A DNA stretch of 64,000 nt from Druceiella hillmani (GCA_039881145.1 JAYKKI010000127.1:2108001-2172000), one strand, 5' to 3'. Counted from the first letter of the stretch, positions 11,260 to 24,085 are shown. Notes: generated by a model not told the origin, from the sequence alone. Numbers and translations: made by a program.

Positions 11260-13090
11260 TATTTTGAGGTTCGGTGGCAAAAAGGTAAAAATGGAAAATT
11301 TATTGTGAGACTTTTATATCTGCCTGTTCGTATATGACGACTGTTAGCAGCAAATACTATCGATTTGAACTATTATTTTCCTTATCCATATCTACGAAAA
11401 TGAAATATTTTATTTTTCATACAAGATAGCATCCAAAATGGGGAGGAAAGTGTAAATTGCCAAACGTAACGATATGGGCAAGTGGAATATTATTTGGAAA
11501 GGATATTTGCACATTTCTAAACTACCTTTCGTTTAATTTTAAACTACATAGTCCTTAACTTACGAATAAAAATGGACAAAAAAAACATTTTCACCCTTCC
11601 TCTTCCTCCGAACTTCGCAAGTTGAAAAATCTAAAGTAACTGATACTGATAGAAGATCTTGCACATATTAGAGGAAAATGAAAACAAACTTCCAGATATT
11701 TAAAGTTTTTAAGAAAGACACAAAACTTTTCATTATTCCCCCTTTGATTCCTTGAAAAAAATAACGTACTGTTAGTGAAGAAATAAATTCACGAGCGCTA
11801 TAAAGATTGAGAAAGTTTACATATACGCTGAAAGAGGCAGTTTGGCATGTAGTTTGCGCTGGTGCTATACGCATAGGCTTTAGGCTTCTATACTAATTGA
11901 TCTATGAGCAGATACGAGTACTCGCGTTACTGTTTAAAATAAATGGTGTTTTTTTAAATTTTTAGATAGTCATAAATGGAAACATGCAAACATTTCGTAA
12001 AATGACTTCATTCAAAATTCACATTCATATACGTGTTATGTATTTCCATAGACTTAATACATTCTCCATAAGTAGGTCAGGTGCATGAAAGAGAAAACAT
12101 ATTACAATGATCCTTTCAAACATTAGGCAATGACAGAAGGAAACGTCATAAACAAGACCACACACGTATTTACTAGCAGCCTTTAGTGGCCTACCTTCAT
12201 TGACAATTATAACCAAATTATCTTGAAATTCAGTAAAAATTTAATTATTTACATAATGGTAACATATTCAGTACCCAATTATATCATTCTCCATAAAAAT
12301 ACTGTACATTGGTAAATACGTAAAAACAATTTTTAGTTGTTTCATTAGCTATGATGATAAAAATAATGCGATTTAAAGCGACTGGCTCGGTATTCATTGA
12401 TGTACTTATTTCACAACTTCTTTGACGGATATATAAAACATCAATTACAAAATATTTACATAATTCTATAAAGTTTTAAGGACACTAAGAAATTTAAATG
12501 TTGGTCTTCCATAGCTTTCTTCGTTTCTTATCTATGGATAATATAGCAAATCGATGTGTATTTCATAATAATATTTTTTTCCAGACCGTTTTATTTCATA
12601 AACATGTAAAAGAAACAAAACTTTGTTGCAGAAAGTAAATACGAAAAAAAAATTAACAAATGAACAATTTTCAATTTTTAATATATATTATAATAATTTT
12701 TTATTTTAAAAACCTTTTCAATAATATCTCACTTGATGGAATACAGCAAAACATTCACGCCCACTTAATATATATAGAGAAGTACTTTAAAGATTAAATT
12801 CATGTTTTAGTTACATATTTACTGAGATTCCGATATGAAACATTTCCCGGTATGATTCCATGCATAATGTTCTAAAAACATGAACACGGTGAGATTGAAA
12901 AAAGGGAGGGGAGAAAAGGGCGGGCATACATGATAAGATTATGAGTGAGACTCATTTCACTCCAGAATTCTAATAAATCAGTTTATATTTTGGATTTTAA
13001 GCGGAAGCTGATGCTTTTTTGTTGAATAAGTTAAAAAAACTTTATTATTTACCATCGCCATACTTTAATAATTAATTTACTGACTTTATT
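11260..13090. other. AT-rich gene-free DNA
   Basis: No recognisable feature. A purine-rich run at about 12895-12925 is the only compositional oddity. Confidence 0.45.
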
Positions 13091-13094
13091 TTTT

Positions 13095-13335
13095 ATCTTA
13101 TTGCACTGGTAGGTGCCATGCCTAGTTAAAGTAGGCCGCTGTTAATAGCTAGGTAGTCTGTTTGATTAATTAGTCAGTCAAGCTTAATAGCAGGGCCAGC
13201 CCGACTATCTGTTTCTGGCTGGAAGGAGCCGCGTGATGTATTTCGGCATTATCGCTGAGCTTTTATAAAGGGATGTGTTAAATCGTCGGAGCGGAAGACT
13301 ATCTACGCTATATACGGGGAGTTAGTACATAGTAA
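13095..13335. promoter_or_regulatory. GC-rich island, candidate conserved noncoding element
   Basis: A ~240-bp block with raised GC and complex, non-repetitive sequence inside DNA that is otherwise AT-rich. It includes GATTAATTAGTCAG (homeodomain TAAT cores, near 13163) and a palindromic GGGCCAGCCC-like stretch near 13194. No long frame crosses it, and it does not match other parts of the window. It is a candidate for purifying selection, which only a cross-species comparison would show. Confidence 0.25.
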
Positions 13336-13339
13336 TAGT

Positions 13340-15650
13340 ATCATTTCGGAACCGTTATTTATCTACAAAAGTGAATATTCCTCTTGGAAACATTTTTCGA
13401 CCTTTTTGTTCATATTATATGCTCTTATAGTCTTGTAATAACATACATAGGCCAATAACAATGATATCTCTGTAAATGTATAATACTGCCCGATGTATAC
13501 AAAGAAACTAGGGAAATTTAGTTTTCCGACGTCTTAACTTAAAGCTTTATATATTTTAAAGTGAATTAGCAATGTCTCATGTTATAAATTAAGTCGTCCT
13601 TGGAACATGCTGTAAAGATGTATTCAAAAAAGCAATCAAATCACTGTGGCAATGAAATAATTTAAAAGCCTTTAATTTTAGGATAAAACGAGGAGAAACT
13701 TCATGAAAAATATATTCTGCATAATATCTGAAAGCTTTTTCAAATTAATGTATCAAGCAAGAAACAAAACTCAAAATTTTGTAAAAACTATTATATTTCA
13801 ATAATTTCAATTTTATAAACTGATTAACGACGATATGTAGAAAAAATCAAAACAATTCAAAAAGCAAAACTTCAGCTGTTTAATTTGCTCTTCCTGAACA
13901 AAGATTTTCCAATTTATTTGAAAAATATGTTTGAATTGTATTCGATGATCTAGATTTATTTCTTCACTTCGAAATTTTGCTGTGGAAATTCAGAAATATG
14001 GAATTTTAATAGTTTTACAAAATTATTTTTTATAAAATTATTTTTTCGTTGCAATTATAAATTGTCTGATAAATATTTTAAAAAATATATAATATAAACA
14101 ATCAAATAAAATCAAAACCAACGAATAGACTAGCCAACTTTTTAACCACCACGCAGACAGTGGCGACTTGACCTCTATTCGAATTCGAATGAATAATTTG
14201 AAGAAAAAATTCGATTTATATTAAATTTTCCCTCTTCTATCCTTATCATAATACCTATAAAAAATATTAGAATGAATACAATTTATATAATTTCATTGAG
14301 AATATTAATTTACTTATTTTTAAATACCTAATTTTATTTATGTAATTTTATTGAGAACACACATATTTCATAACAGAACATATATTTTTAGACAGACGGT
14401 TTGGCTTCTGGTCTTGAAATTATTGTAGCATTACAATAAATGGGTTATCTTAGAATTTAAGTCGTAGATGTTCAATTCTTCATTTACGTTTTGAGTCGTT
14501 TCAGCACGGTAAAATTCAAATGAAATCAAACCAAGTAATGTTTATTCTAATATCTACGTCGAAAACTAGTGAACAAAAGAAATATTGTCACTTATCATAA
14601 CTTGTCAATATAATATATTAAGGCGTAAAATAGTGTCTTTCAGCATGTCATGGCTTTACAGTACCCGTTTACGTTGTGTAAAATATTTTAGTCATGGTAT
14701 TATCTACGTACATCTTATCAATTATTTTACAAAAGCAATAAATTTTCACTGGTTGAGACGTTTTTAGGTTTGTAAAAAAATATTCGATTTTACCGACCTA
14801 AAGTTTATTTCGGGCAAAATGTCAAGATTAACGTGTGATAAAATTGAGCTTATTAAAATGGGAATATTTCCATAGAATTTTGGGTATAATTGTATAAAAA
14901 GAAATTCAAATTAAGATAAATTCATAAACAGAAACGAGTGCAGGCTGAAAAGTGAATTTCGGAACATCGGAAAATTCGGAACATTTAGAGTTCGGTTCTT
15001 ATATTATGTTGTGCGTATTCTTTCTTCTAAAGAGTGAAACTTTCATGAAAAGTATAGTATTTTAGAAGTACTTTATAGTTACTCTAGCTTTCCTCCACGA
15101 TGTTTTTTGCATATTGTTTTCAACTTCGAACCGCCGCCATTAAGTAACTGTTGAAACATTTCAGTCCAACTACGAATTTAACCCAGATTTATTTAGACAT
15201 CGTTTTAGGATAAAGTCGCAGAAAAACCGGATAAGTATTTTTTTCTGGAATTTCCTTATAAACAATGTATTTATATATACAGTTAGTAACATATACTTGA
15301 TTGTTGCAGCTCCATTGACTACGATGACGAGGATAAAAATTTCACTGAAGTTCGAAAAATGTATTCTATTTAATATATAATGTCTAATTTCAATATGACT
15401 TTGAAATGAGGAAGTTCAATTTATTATTCACCTTTAGACTTCGTTTTTACTACAGTTATAAAGATACCTAAATTAAGTCTTATGTATCTATATCCAAGAC
15501 TTGGTTCATATCTTCACAGAGACGCATTTTCTGGTAAATACAACTGCAGTAAAAAGTGTGGAAACTGATGTATCTAAACTTGTTAAAAATTGTATATATC
15601 ATAATTCGTTAAAAATTACATAGAGTTGGGATTTGACATTAACACCCTAA
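13340..15650. other. AT-rich gene-free DNA
   Basis: Very AT-rich, with no domain, RNA or clear repeat. The small frame at 14585-14767 has no recognisable content. Confidence 0.45.
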
Positions 15651-15654
15651 GTCC

Positions 15655-15850
15655 TATCAAATTATATTTGAATATTTGCACGATTGTATCATATTATATC
15701 TAATAGATTATGTTTGAATATTTGCTATATTATGTCGCGTTATATCTATTACATTTCATTATTTGTGTCATATTACTGCTTTACGGTTTATCAATTACAC
15801 TTATTTGAATATTTGTGCAACTTTATGTATTTACGTTTCATATTATTTAT
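15655..15850 (+). repeat. ~46-bp tandem array, about 4 diverged units
   Basis: TTTGAATATTTG recurs at 15667, 15713 and 15804 (two units later), each followed by a TATYATATTATATCTA-like stretch and ending TATTAC or similar. The period is about 46 bp. Units are strongly diverged. Confidence 0.6.
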
Positions 15851-16284
15851 TTTTTAATATTTGTTTTACCAGCTGCTTAACTCGGATGAATTTCGACCTT
15901 GAAAAATAATGGAGGTTTTTTAATCATTGCGTCTACTCATTTCAAATTTCTATAGACTACAACATCATTGACTTTGACAATTGTTTTCAGAACGATTTAT
16001 CACTTACTCCTTCTATTACTTAGAATAACGCCTATATACTTTCCCTACTATTAGCAAGCCACCACCTGATTTATCTCAAAGCCTCTCTATGGTCCCATAA
16101 CAACCCACTTCGTACAAAAGAGGGTACTTTCGAAAGCCCACTAATAGTATCCCGTATTTACTATCTAACGCGTCCATCCTATATCCTTAAATACTTTTCC
16201 TATCCGATGATCCATTTTTTTATTATGAAAATATTTTAAAATCGGTTTTGTACTTTCAGATACTCTTCAATTTTAAACTTATTG

Positions 16285-16445
16285 AACCCATGCTTTACAG
16301 CCTAACGGCCGCTAAATGCAATATATTGTGTGAAATAAAAGGAGTGTTCGAACGCATTTTACATGCGAGGAAGCAAATCAAAGCAATGTCTATGCACGCT
16401 ACGCGTCGCCTCAGGATTCTAGGATGCTGCGACGACCAGAGTTTA
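16285..16445. promoter_or_regulatory. GC-raised island, unknown role
   Basis: A complex, less AT-rich patch crossed by an 88-codon plus frame (16248-16514) with no recognisable domain. The frame's basic segment (residues around HARKQIKAMSMHATRRLR) is suggestive of coding but matches no family I know. It may equally be noncoding conserved DNA. Confidence 0.18.
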
Positions 16446-16932
16446 ATACAAATTATTTTTACTGACTATATTTATTTTAAAAAAGGAAAGTGTTTTAATG
16501 CCAACTTTTTCTAACAGTAGACAAAAAAAAATCACATATATTGATTCTTGTACGTAGGAAATGGATGGTTTTATTATTATATTTTTTTTTACGAAAAAAG
16601 AATATGTAAAAAATATAACTTTGAAAAAGTACAACTAATCATGATTCATTAAGTAATGAGTGCAGTAGATACTCGAAAATAATATTTCAGGTTTTAAATA
16701 ATTGTTCACGATTTGTATATTTTTTGGTGTGTTTTCAGTTGAAATATCACAATTATTTTTCTACATGAATGTATTTCGAATAATCTACTGTCAAGTTATT
16801 TTGCCACGTGTATATTTACTGAAAATTTTCTTAGACATCCTGTTTTATTTATACACACATTATCAAAGAAAGTCCCCAATCTCATCTGACTGTCCAAATT
16901 TGGATACATATATATTCATATCCGATTTTATC

Positions 16933-17380
16933 AGTAACTACATAAAGATTTTGTTCCGGTCTTCATTAATGGATAAATCGATTTGTGAGGAAGTTTAAAG
17001 AATGAAGTTGTTAGTTTAAAGGATGTATATTTTATGAAAATTGTCCAACATGTGACGATGATGGTCAATGAAGCCGGAAAAAGCTTTCGATGAAAAGGTA
17101 TTTTAACGTGCAATGTTTAAATCGCTAGAGAAACGTGGTGAGAATATAAAGAGATATCCCTATCCATTTTTTTGAGTAACTACTTAGAGATTTAGTTCCG
17201 GTCTTCATTAACTGATAAATCGATTTGCGAGGAAGTTTAAAGAATTTAAGTTTTTAGTTTAAAGAATGTATATTTTGTGAAAATTATCCAACATGTGACG
17301 ATGATGGTCAATGAAGCCGGAAAAAGCTTTTGATGAAAATGTATTTTAGCGTGCACTGTTAAAATTGATAGGGATATGAC
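16933..17380 (+). repeat. 242-bp tandem duplication (two units)
   Basis: Unit 1 (16933 to about 17138) and unit 2 (17175 to about 17380) share long stretches, including TTCCGGTCTTCATTAA, GATAAATCGATTTG, GAGGAAGTTTAAAGAAT, CCAACATGTGACGATGATGG and TCAATGAAGCCGGAAAAAGC. AGTAACTAC at 16933 and 17175 fixes the period at 242 bp. Frames in the two units differ by indels, so this is not a duplicated exon under protein constraint. Confidence 0.9.
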
Positions 17381-17389
17381 GACAGAATA

Positions 17390-18530
17390 TAAAAATATAT
17401 GTGGCTAAATTATTATTTTTAAAAAATCTGAAATAAAGTACACAATGTTTCGATAAAGTATAGAAAATTCAAGATTAATATTTAACCATTTAAAAAGAAA
17501 CAATTTTTCAGTTTAATTTTCTAGAACTTATTCCCTTATTTTAGGTGGGTTGCGCTAACTCCTGTATCATTACCTGCAAGCAGTAACATTCATAAAAAGC
17601 CGAGGCCCTACATTTAAGGTAGTTATAGAAAAAATCTATTTCTACTCGTGCGAAATCGAGATAATTTGTTAGTTAAAACATATTTATGATTGACTTAAAA
17701 AATAAAATTTGATGTAAAAACAATTTAAACAAGTCATCCTGAGCGTAACATAAACATTTTTTTAAAAACATAAAAGTTATAACCCGTTTTACTTCGAATT
17801 GTATAATGTTCTGACTTAATAACATTCTTAATAAGAGGGGTACTTTCAAACAGCTGAACTTATATAATGATTATCACATAGGTAGTTATGTTTTTTTTAA
17901 TTTTAGTAAAAAAATTATGCTAACTTGTTGTGAAAAATGTTTTTTTTATCGAAGGGATTCCAATCCTGGAATCGTTTCAGGATTATCAGTAAACCCCGTA
18001 ACCAAATGCGGAATTTAATGTAGATCAATAACTTTGGTACCTTTATTTTACAAACATATTTTGTCTTGTAATCACTGATCACATCTGTTTCCCATCTGAG
18101 GTGAATACTAATAATTAATTGTAATATTTTCATGATATGCGACTTGGATAAATCCACGTATAATGCACAAACGTATCATTCAAAATTCCGAATAATAAAC
18201 TATTTCTTCGATAATATTAACGGCTTTTTGGAACGTAAGTGAGAGTTATTAAATAAAAAATGCTACAAAATGAATAGAAAAAGTCAATCGTTAACTTGAT
18301 CTAGTTCAATAAATCTAATCTTGATTGATTTTGATAAATTAAATTTTAATTTGATTGATAGTGAAAAACTAGTTCTTATCAGTATCCATAAATTTTAATC
18401 ATCCTCTATTTTCTTCCTCTATCATAAAAAACAACTTTAAAAGCTTATGTGCTTTATATTTTTAAAGAAACAATAACTAAAGATTTTTGCTAAATTTTGG
18501 ATATAGAAATCTCACATAAAGAAAGTTTCA
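17390..18530. other. AT-rich gene-free DNA
   Basis: One less AT-rich sentence at about 17544-17620 (GGTGGGTTGCGCTAACTCC) stands out slightly. Otherwise I see nothing. Confidence 0.4.
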
Positions 18531-18535
18531 ACATG

Positions 18536-18573
18536 TTGTAATAAAAAGGGCGTTAGTGCCCTTTTTATTACAA
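18536..18573. repeat. Perfect 16-bp-stem hairpin
   Basis: TTGTAATAAAAAGGGC (18536-18551) is followed by a six-base loop GTTAGT and the exact complement (18558-18573). It resembles a hairpin terminator, but with no gene nearby it is more likely a miniature foldback repeat or a structured RNA element. Confidence 0.75.
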
Positions 18574-18579
18574 TAGAAG

Positions 18580-20530
18580 AGTAATTTACCTTCCCACTTT
18601 AAAAGCACTGTTTGCGAAATTTTTTTTTTGTATTTAATAGCAAGAACATAGTCATGTTATTTATAAAGGTAACACGTAAAATTATTAAGTTTTTTTATCT
18701 CTAAGCTAGATATACTTTTCATATGTATAAGAAGTATCATATTGGTTAATCTGTTATATGTGAGGGATACATGTATTATGTATTATGTTATGTATTATGT
18801 TATATATGTATATAATACAAAATTATTAGTAAACCAAAAAATAAAAAACACGGTTTTTTTTAATGAACGTCGCAAAAATGTCTCTCTTTTTTAACGGTGC
18901 AGCTATCTTCATTTTAATGAAAATTGGACATCGCTATTAATCAATTATCATATTAAAAAAACAAAGAAAAGCGACAGTCAAATCAATGAAGAAGTGAACA
19001 AATATAAAGTCATATTATCCAATACGGTTTGTTTTTATACAAAATAAACAAAAACGATGGCCAACTTTTTTTTTAAAATTTGTTAAAAGTAAGTTTTTCA
19101 CACATTTTTGGACACATTTTATTGGGCGTTTCACGTGATTAGTTGAATCTAAATATTTGACTACAAAAATATGTTCCTAAAATTATATCGATTCTAAATT
19201 ATATGTTTCTAAAAATATGTTAAAAAATTATATATTTTAATTTTTAATTTTTTCCTCTATGTTTAAGTCATTGCTATGTGAACATTTAGGTTTACCTTGC
19301 ACTATAATCTCAACAGACGGACCATTAACTGGCTCAATACGCAGTCCGTCTTTATAGTTTTGGTACGGTGTACTAAAATCGAATATTGAATATAAAGCTT
19401 TTGAAAGTAAAAGCATATGATTTAAATACATATAATTGGTATTTTAATACGTATAAATTGGTATGAAATAATTAAGAAAAACAGCTAAAAATGTATGTTC
19501 CGTTGGTTCCATGAACATAGAATATTTTCACTTGAAACTGAGTAATTCAAAAAGATTGTAAAAAGTTAAAATTATTTTTGTATGAAATTTTACCTGATTA
19601 ATATGAATGTATTCACTTTTTGATTGATTATACTAAGAGAAAACTATAAATTAGCAATAAACCAAACTTTTTTCCTATGCAAAATTTTTCGAAATCAATA
19701 TAATCTGTTTTACAGTCATATGTTGATTTTTCGTAAATACGTAGCGGTAAATCTAAAATTTGTTTGTACTATGATTTCTATTAATATTTCGCTTTCACTT
19801 ATTTTCCCTCGTAGTGTTTCTGAATATGGAAATAAAATATACGCAAAAATCTTATTTTAAGACGATGATACCGGAGGAACGTTACTGGAATATGATAATT
19901 TTTGCTACATTTTTGACTAATTTTTACCCACAAAATATTGGCATTTAAAAAAGACCTTTCTTTATCTCACTCTTCTAAAAACAAGCACGAGTTCGCCTAT
20001 GAATTAAAGAACCTAGTAATGTTTTTAGCTTTGAGTAAAAATGTTGTTCCAATCTCCCATCCACGAGATTTAATTTTCTTTTCAAAAACTATTTTTTTTA
20101 TATTAATCAAAGCGTGATTTCAACTTCTTCTTACACACCTTTATCCATTGAAATTCTTTAATACATGTCTCCGCAAAATCTCGGAATACATCGTTTATGT
20201 TTGCGCCACACTTTAGACTACCATATGAATGCCATTCCAATTACCGAGGATAAAGCTAGTTGGAGAAAAATAATTCTTTAAAAGTTATCTCCAGATTCAC
20301 AATCTTCAAAATTAGGGATCACAATCCTAATTCCTAAGAAAAACAACTTAACGTAAACGTATAAAAATATTCCGTTCGTGCTATGAAAATTGAAACTGGA
20401 CACTTATTTTTACTAAAAAACCAAGGCAGTATAAACTGAATTTCCTAAAATGACGAAGCCTTGATTATAATGTCGCCTATAAAATTGACTTAAACTGTTT
20501 TTCCTTATTTTAGGAGTAAAAAGATCTATT
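18580..20530. other. AT-rich gene-free DNA
   Basis: Includes a short TATTATGTTATGTATTATG repeat around 18773-18805. No coding signal. Confidence 0.45.
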
Positions 20531-20537
20531 TCCAATA

Positions 20538-20614
20538 TCCCGCAGGAAATTAAAATATTTTCCAACTTAAAATTGCTTCTGCGTAATATCGTCGGTTGAA
20601 AACGCGCCAGATGA
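20538..20614 (+). repeat. Short dispersed repeat, copy 1
   Basis: AGGAAATTAAAATAT..., then CTTCYGCG, then AACGCGCCAGATG matches the segment at 28481-28542 in the same order. It is probably a fragment of an unidentified interspersed element. Confidence 0.5.
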
Positions 20615-20619
20615 ACTGA

Positions 20620-21700
20620 TTGAAGTATTATTATAAAATATTCCCCTCATTTTACATTTTTGCAATCTGGAGGTAGAACTACTTAATATATTATTAATAT
20701 TTAGTTAATAAACTGGCTTTTTGGTTTTAAAGCTCAATAATACAATAAAAACACAAAATAAACCGTAAAGTTATTTCTGCAATTGGTTTACAACAAGTAT
20801 CTGTCTTATATATATTATTTTTATATGTTATTTTGTGTAAATATTTCATAAAAACTACACTTTTCATCTTAATATTTCTTGAAGAGGGACTACTAGGTGG
20901 AGAATTAAATTTAAATTTTATATTTTAAAAAACTTCTCAAAACAATTAATATTCATATTAAACTCTTATCAATTTGTTATTAGATCTTATCTTTCTTACA
21001 TAAAAAATAAATGCAAGTATTTCTTGACAGTCTGACTAACAATTTGATATAATTCATCACTGTACTGTCACTGTTCTTTTAAAAGAAAAATTAAAAGTTG
21101 GACGTTTACCAATTAATTACCTGGAAATATTTGAAAAAAACTAATGTATATTAACTGATGAAATTCTGAACTATAAGTTCTTTTGAAAACTAGATTTTCA
21201 TGAGATAATAGGATAAAGTATGGTTTTATGTTTACTGAGGAAAAACACACATAAATACTAATTGAAACCTTAGAAATATTTAGCATATTTTTTAGCAAAT
21301 ATTTATTCTTAATGTGACCAAATTCTTTATAAAATACTATAATAAACTAATCAAACTATTAATGTAAAGATATATAAATAAGTTCTTTAGCTTACCCTCG
21401 TTAAGGAATAAATATCCTAACTTCCAGTTTCACACTTCACGCTATATTTTATTAACGCCTTTGGTAATTTTCTTTGTGTCAACGATACTACCTTCCTATA
21501 TAGCCTATTAAAGTGATAAGAGATACACAGTCTGAAGAAAACTAGATAAAGAAGGGACCACTATCCTTAATGAAAAGGGCTTTCCACAGATTTATCTCGG
21601 TTTCACAAGTCGAGGCGGACGCAGGTTGTAATTATCAGATTTCGCCGAACATGGCGCTTTTTTATTTCGTATTTCTAATATTTAGTTTGGTATCATTATA
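20620..21700. other. AT-rich gene-free DNA
   Basis: Nothing recognised, apart from a slightly GC-raised patch at about 21595-21660 just before the (TA)n array. Confidence 0.4.
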
Positions 21701-21704
21701 CATG

Positions 21705-21706
<2 letters not shown>

Positions 21707-21791
<85 letters not shown>

Positions 21792-21838
21792 GTATATATA
21801 TATTTATATATTATATGTATATATATATATATATATAT
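21707..21838. repeat. (TA)n microsatellite with TG/TT interruptions
   Basis: About 130 bp of TA repeats with scattered interruptions. It produces artefactual Tyr-Ile frames on both strands. Confidence 0.97.
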
Positions 21839-22044
21839 TTGTAAGGATATGAATACCCATTTTTTTAAACATCTATACAAACTGTACAATCTTGTATATT
21901 TTTTAGCTATTCTCATGTATATTTGGAAGACATTATTGGTATCATAAATACCTACTTTATAATACATGGATATATTATTAACTTTTCTAGCAATTTTTGA
22001 AATATTGTAGAAACTTCTTTAGAAAAGTCAGTAACTAATTTTAA

Positions 22045-22185
22045 AATATTGAATATATTTGGTGTTAATTTTGTAGAAATTCTACTTTTACACGAAGATG
22101 TTGTAATACAACGAAACCTGGGTCGTGGTAAAGAAATTAAAGAAAGTAGAAATAATACTACATCACGTAGTTTCATTTAATTCTG
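22045..22185 (+). ncRNA. Hammerhead-like repeat, copy B (core damaged)
   Basis: Stem II (GTTGTAATACAAC, 22100-22112), GAAA, the ACC/GGT stem III and GTC (cleavage after C22124) are kept, as is GTGG for stem I. The CTGAAGA box is reduced to CGAAGA (about 22093-22098), which should abolish catalysis. Upstream lies ATTGAATATATTTGG...TTTTGTAGAAAT; the same sequence occurs in inverted orientation downstream of copy D, so the parent element probably had inverted repeats at its ends. Confidence 0.5.
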
Positions 22186-22189
22186 GACT

Positions 22190-22640
22190 GATTTTTGACC
22201 AAAAATTTGTAAATTACCAAAATATGATTGCGGTATACGATAAAAAGTGAGCAAAGCAACATGAAATGAGGTCATCATACATGATCAAGGTACACTTTTC
22301 TATGATAGGCCAAGCATTGCTTCCAAATGTGTTAACTGAAAATTTTCGATAACGGAATAATAGAATGTAGTTACCCCAAAAAGTAATTCACATGAAAATG
22401 CTTTCTATGGGCTAATATCGACTGCTATTTCGTTTGTGAATAGAATATGGCACTTAGTAGCTTTTCATAACTACATAAAATACCTTAAAAGTGCTAGAAA
22501 GCATTGAGAAAAAATATTTTCAAAATTTAATTATTATTTGAATATATTTGGAATATTCCATTATATCACTTATATAATATGTTACAGTCTATGTAAGCTG
22601 ATAATTTTTCAGTTAAAATTTCTACCAGGACATTAAGATA
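22190..22640. other. AT-rich gene-free DNA
   Basis: I see nothing here. Confidence 0.4.
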
Positions 22641-22645
22641 AATGC

Positions 22646-22728
22646 ACATGGAAATATCTATATAGGTATAGGTATAATATCTAAATAGGTATATATATAT
22701 AGATAACATGGAAATATCTATATAGGTT
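22646..22728 (+). repeat. 60-bp spaced short duplication
   Basis: ACATGGAAATATCTATATAG occurs at 22646 and again at 22706, within TATAGGT-rich low-complexity DNA. Confidence 0.8.
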
Positions 22729-22739
22729 TATATGTCTAC

Positions 22740-23830
22740 AGGCATAAATGTGTGCACGTTTGTATTTTCATGACCAGAATGATTTTACATAAATATAAAT
22801 CTACGCAATAATATTATTACTATAACTAAAATTAGATATAATGTAAATACCTTTTACGTGTTAATAGTTAGCTAGCTACTTTTATATTAATGAACAAGAA
22901 GTTAGAATTCACATCGTTTGCCACACATTATTAAAGATTTGAGTTGTCTTCTTAATGTCGGTTTTGCTGCTTTTCTAGATATTTTATTGAAGTTAGGAGT
23001 AAAAAAAGTAATTAGTCTAGGAAGAATTAGATAAGAAAGACTCGAAATATCTTCTATAAAAATGTTTTTTTTTTAGAACTAAACCTTACCGTCGTAAATC
23101 CCTTTTAATGTAAGTTTTATTACGTTGTTCGCTTTACTATACATATTTATTAGCTTCAGATTAATACATATAGCACTTGTTGGTATTAAAAAATATATAT
23201 TCACCTTGCAAATAGATAAATGTTTTTAATATATCATAATTTTCTGGCAACAAGAAATTTAAAACCATAAAATGTTATTTTAAAAATCAAGTAGAACACA
23301 TATAAACAAGAAATAATATGAAGTTGTTCATCATTAACAAACCAAATACATTTAAATTTTGGATAAATTATGCGGGAAAAAAATTTTCCTCTTCTAAATA
23401 TCCCCTTCAATAATTACAATTAGATTTTTAGTTAATATCCTGTTGATTGATTCATCCATTTTCAAAAATTATTTGACACACTTTCTTTTATTATGAAATT
23501 GTCGATCAGCATAAAACCCCCTGTTCCATGGCCTCACAAATAACTCCAAAAAAGAAATTGTGTGCTCTAGTTGGAAAAAAGTCTTACACTTCGTATCCAA
23601 TAACTATCTGCGCACGCATAGGTATTATGTTTTTACAATTCTATCATATAAAACCGAATAAAATTGAACCAACAATTACCCATGCAAAAGAAATTATTCC
23701 TGACCTAATTTTATTTTCTGTATTTAAAATAAAATTCCAGTGTTACAATCACATAGTGAAAACAACAAAAGTTATAAAATATTATAACAATATTAATAAT
23801 AGGAAATTTGGTACTGTAGAAATATATACG
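22740..23830. other. AT-rich DNA with one unassigned frame
   Basis: A 125-codon plus frame (23528-23905) begins at an ATG in a fair context (TTCCATGG). It is Lys/Ile/Tyr-rich without recognisable motifs and runs into the GC-raised promoter-like patch. I do not consider it a supported gene. Confidence 0.3.
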
Positions 23831-23837
23831 ATATGTG

Positions 23838-24085
23838 GCCTCAAGTGTGGGCATACTAGGCGTGGTTTGCTATATGTACACCCCTGTTTTACCGCGCAAT
23901 GCTAATATCGCCTGTGTACACGCCTGTGTAACACGACCTCATATGTGCGAAACTACTGTTTGTGCGTTGTTGAAATGTGGAACTCTGTAGGACGTAATTA
24001 ATTTATTTGTGGCTGCTACATGCATAGTGAAGGGTGTATAAAAAGGCAAATGGAGTATAATATACATTCAATAAGCACGTTTTTA
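23838..24085 (+). promoter_or_regulatory. TATA/Inr core promoter, possible solo LTR
   Basis: A GC-raised segment ends in GGGTG-TATAAAAA-GG (TATA box 24037-24044). About 33 bp downstream is an initiator-like TTCAATA with CA at 24069-24070. That spacing fits a Pol II TATA promoter. Upstream DNA has several TGTGTAC/GTGTAACAC-type words. No coding region follows in good frame, so a solo LTR or truncated retroelement is a reasonable alternative to a gene promoter. The LTR boundaries could not be identified. Confidence 0.3.

Noticed and set aside
18536..18573. Rho-independent terminator
   Set aside because: The sequence context is eukaryotic and gene-free; it is only a hairpin.
21570..21967. Open frames of 101-125 codons on both strands
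   Set aside because: They are mostly Tyr-Ile repeats encoded by the (TA)n tract and are not genes.
23528..23905. 125-codon ATG frame with a good start context
   Set aside because: No recognisable motif, Lys/Ile/Tyr bias expected from AT-rich DNA, and it runs into a promoter-like block; kept only as a note.
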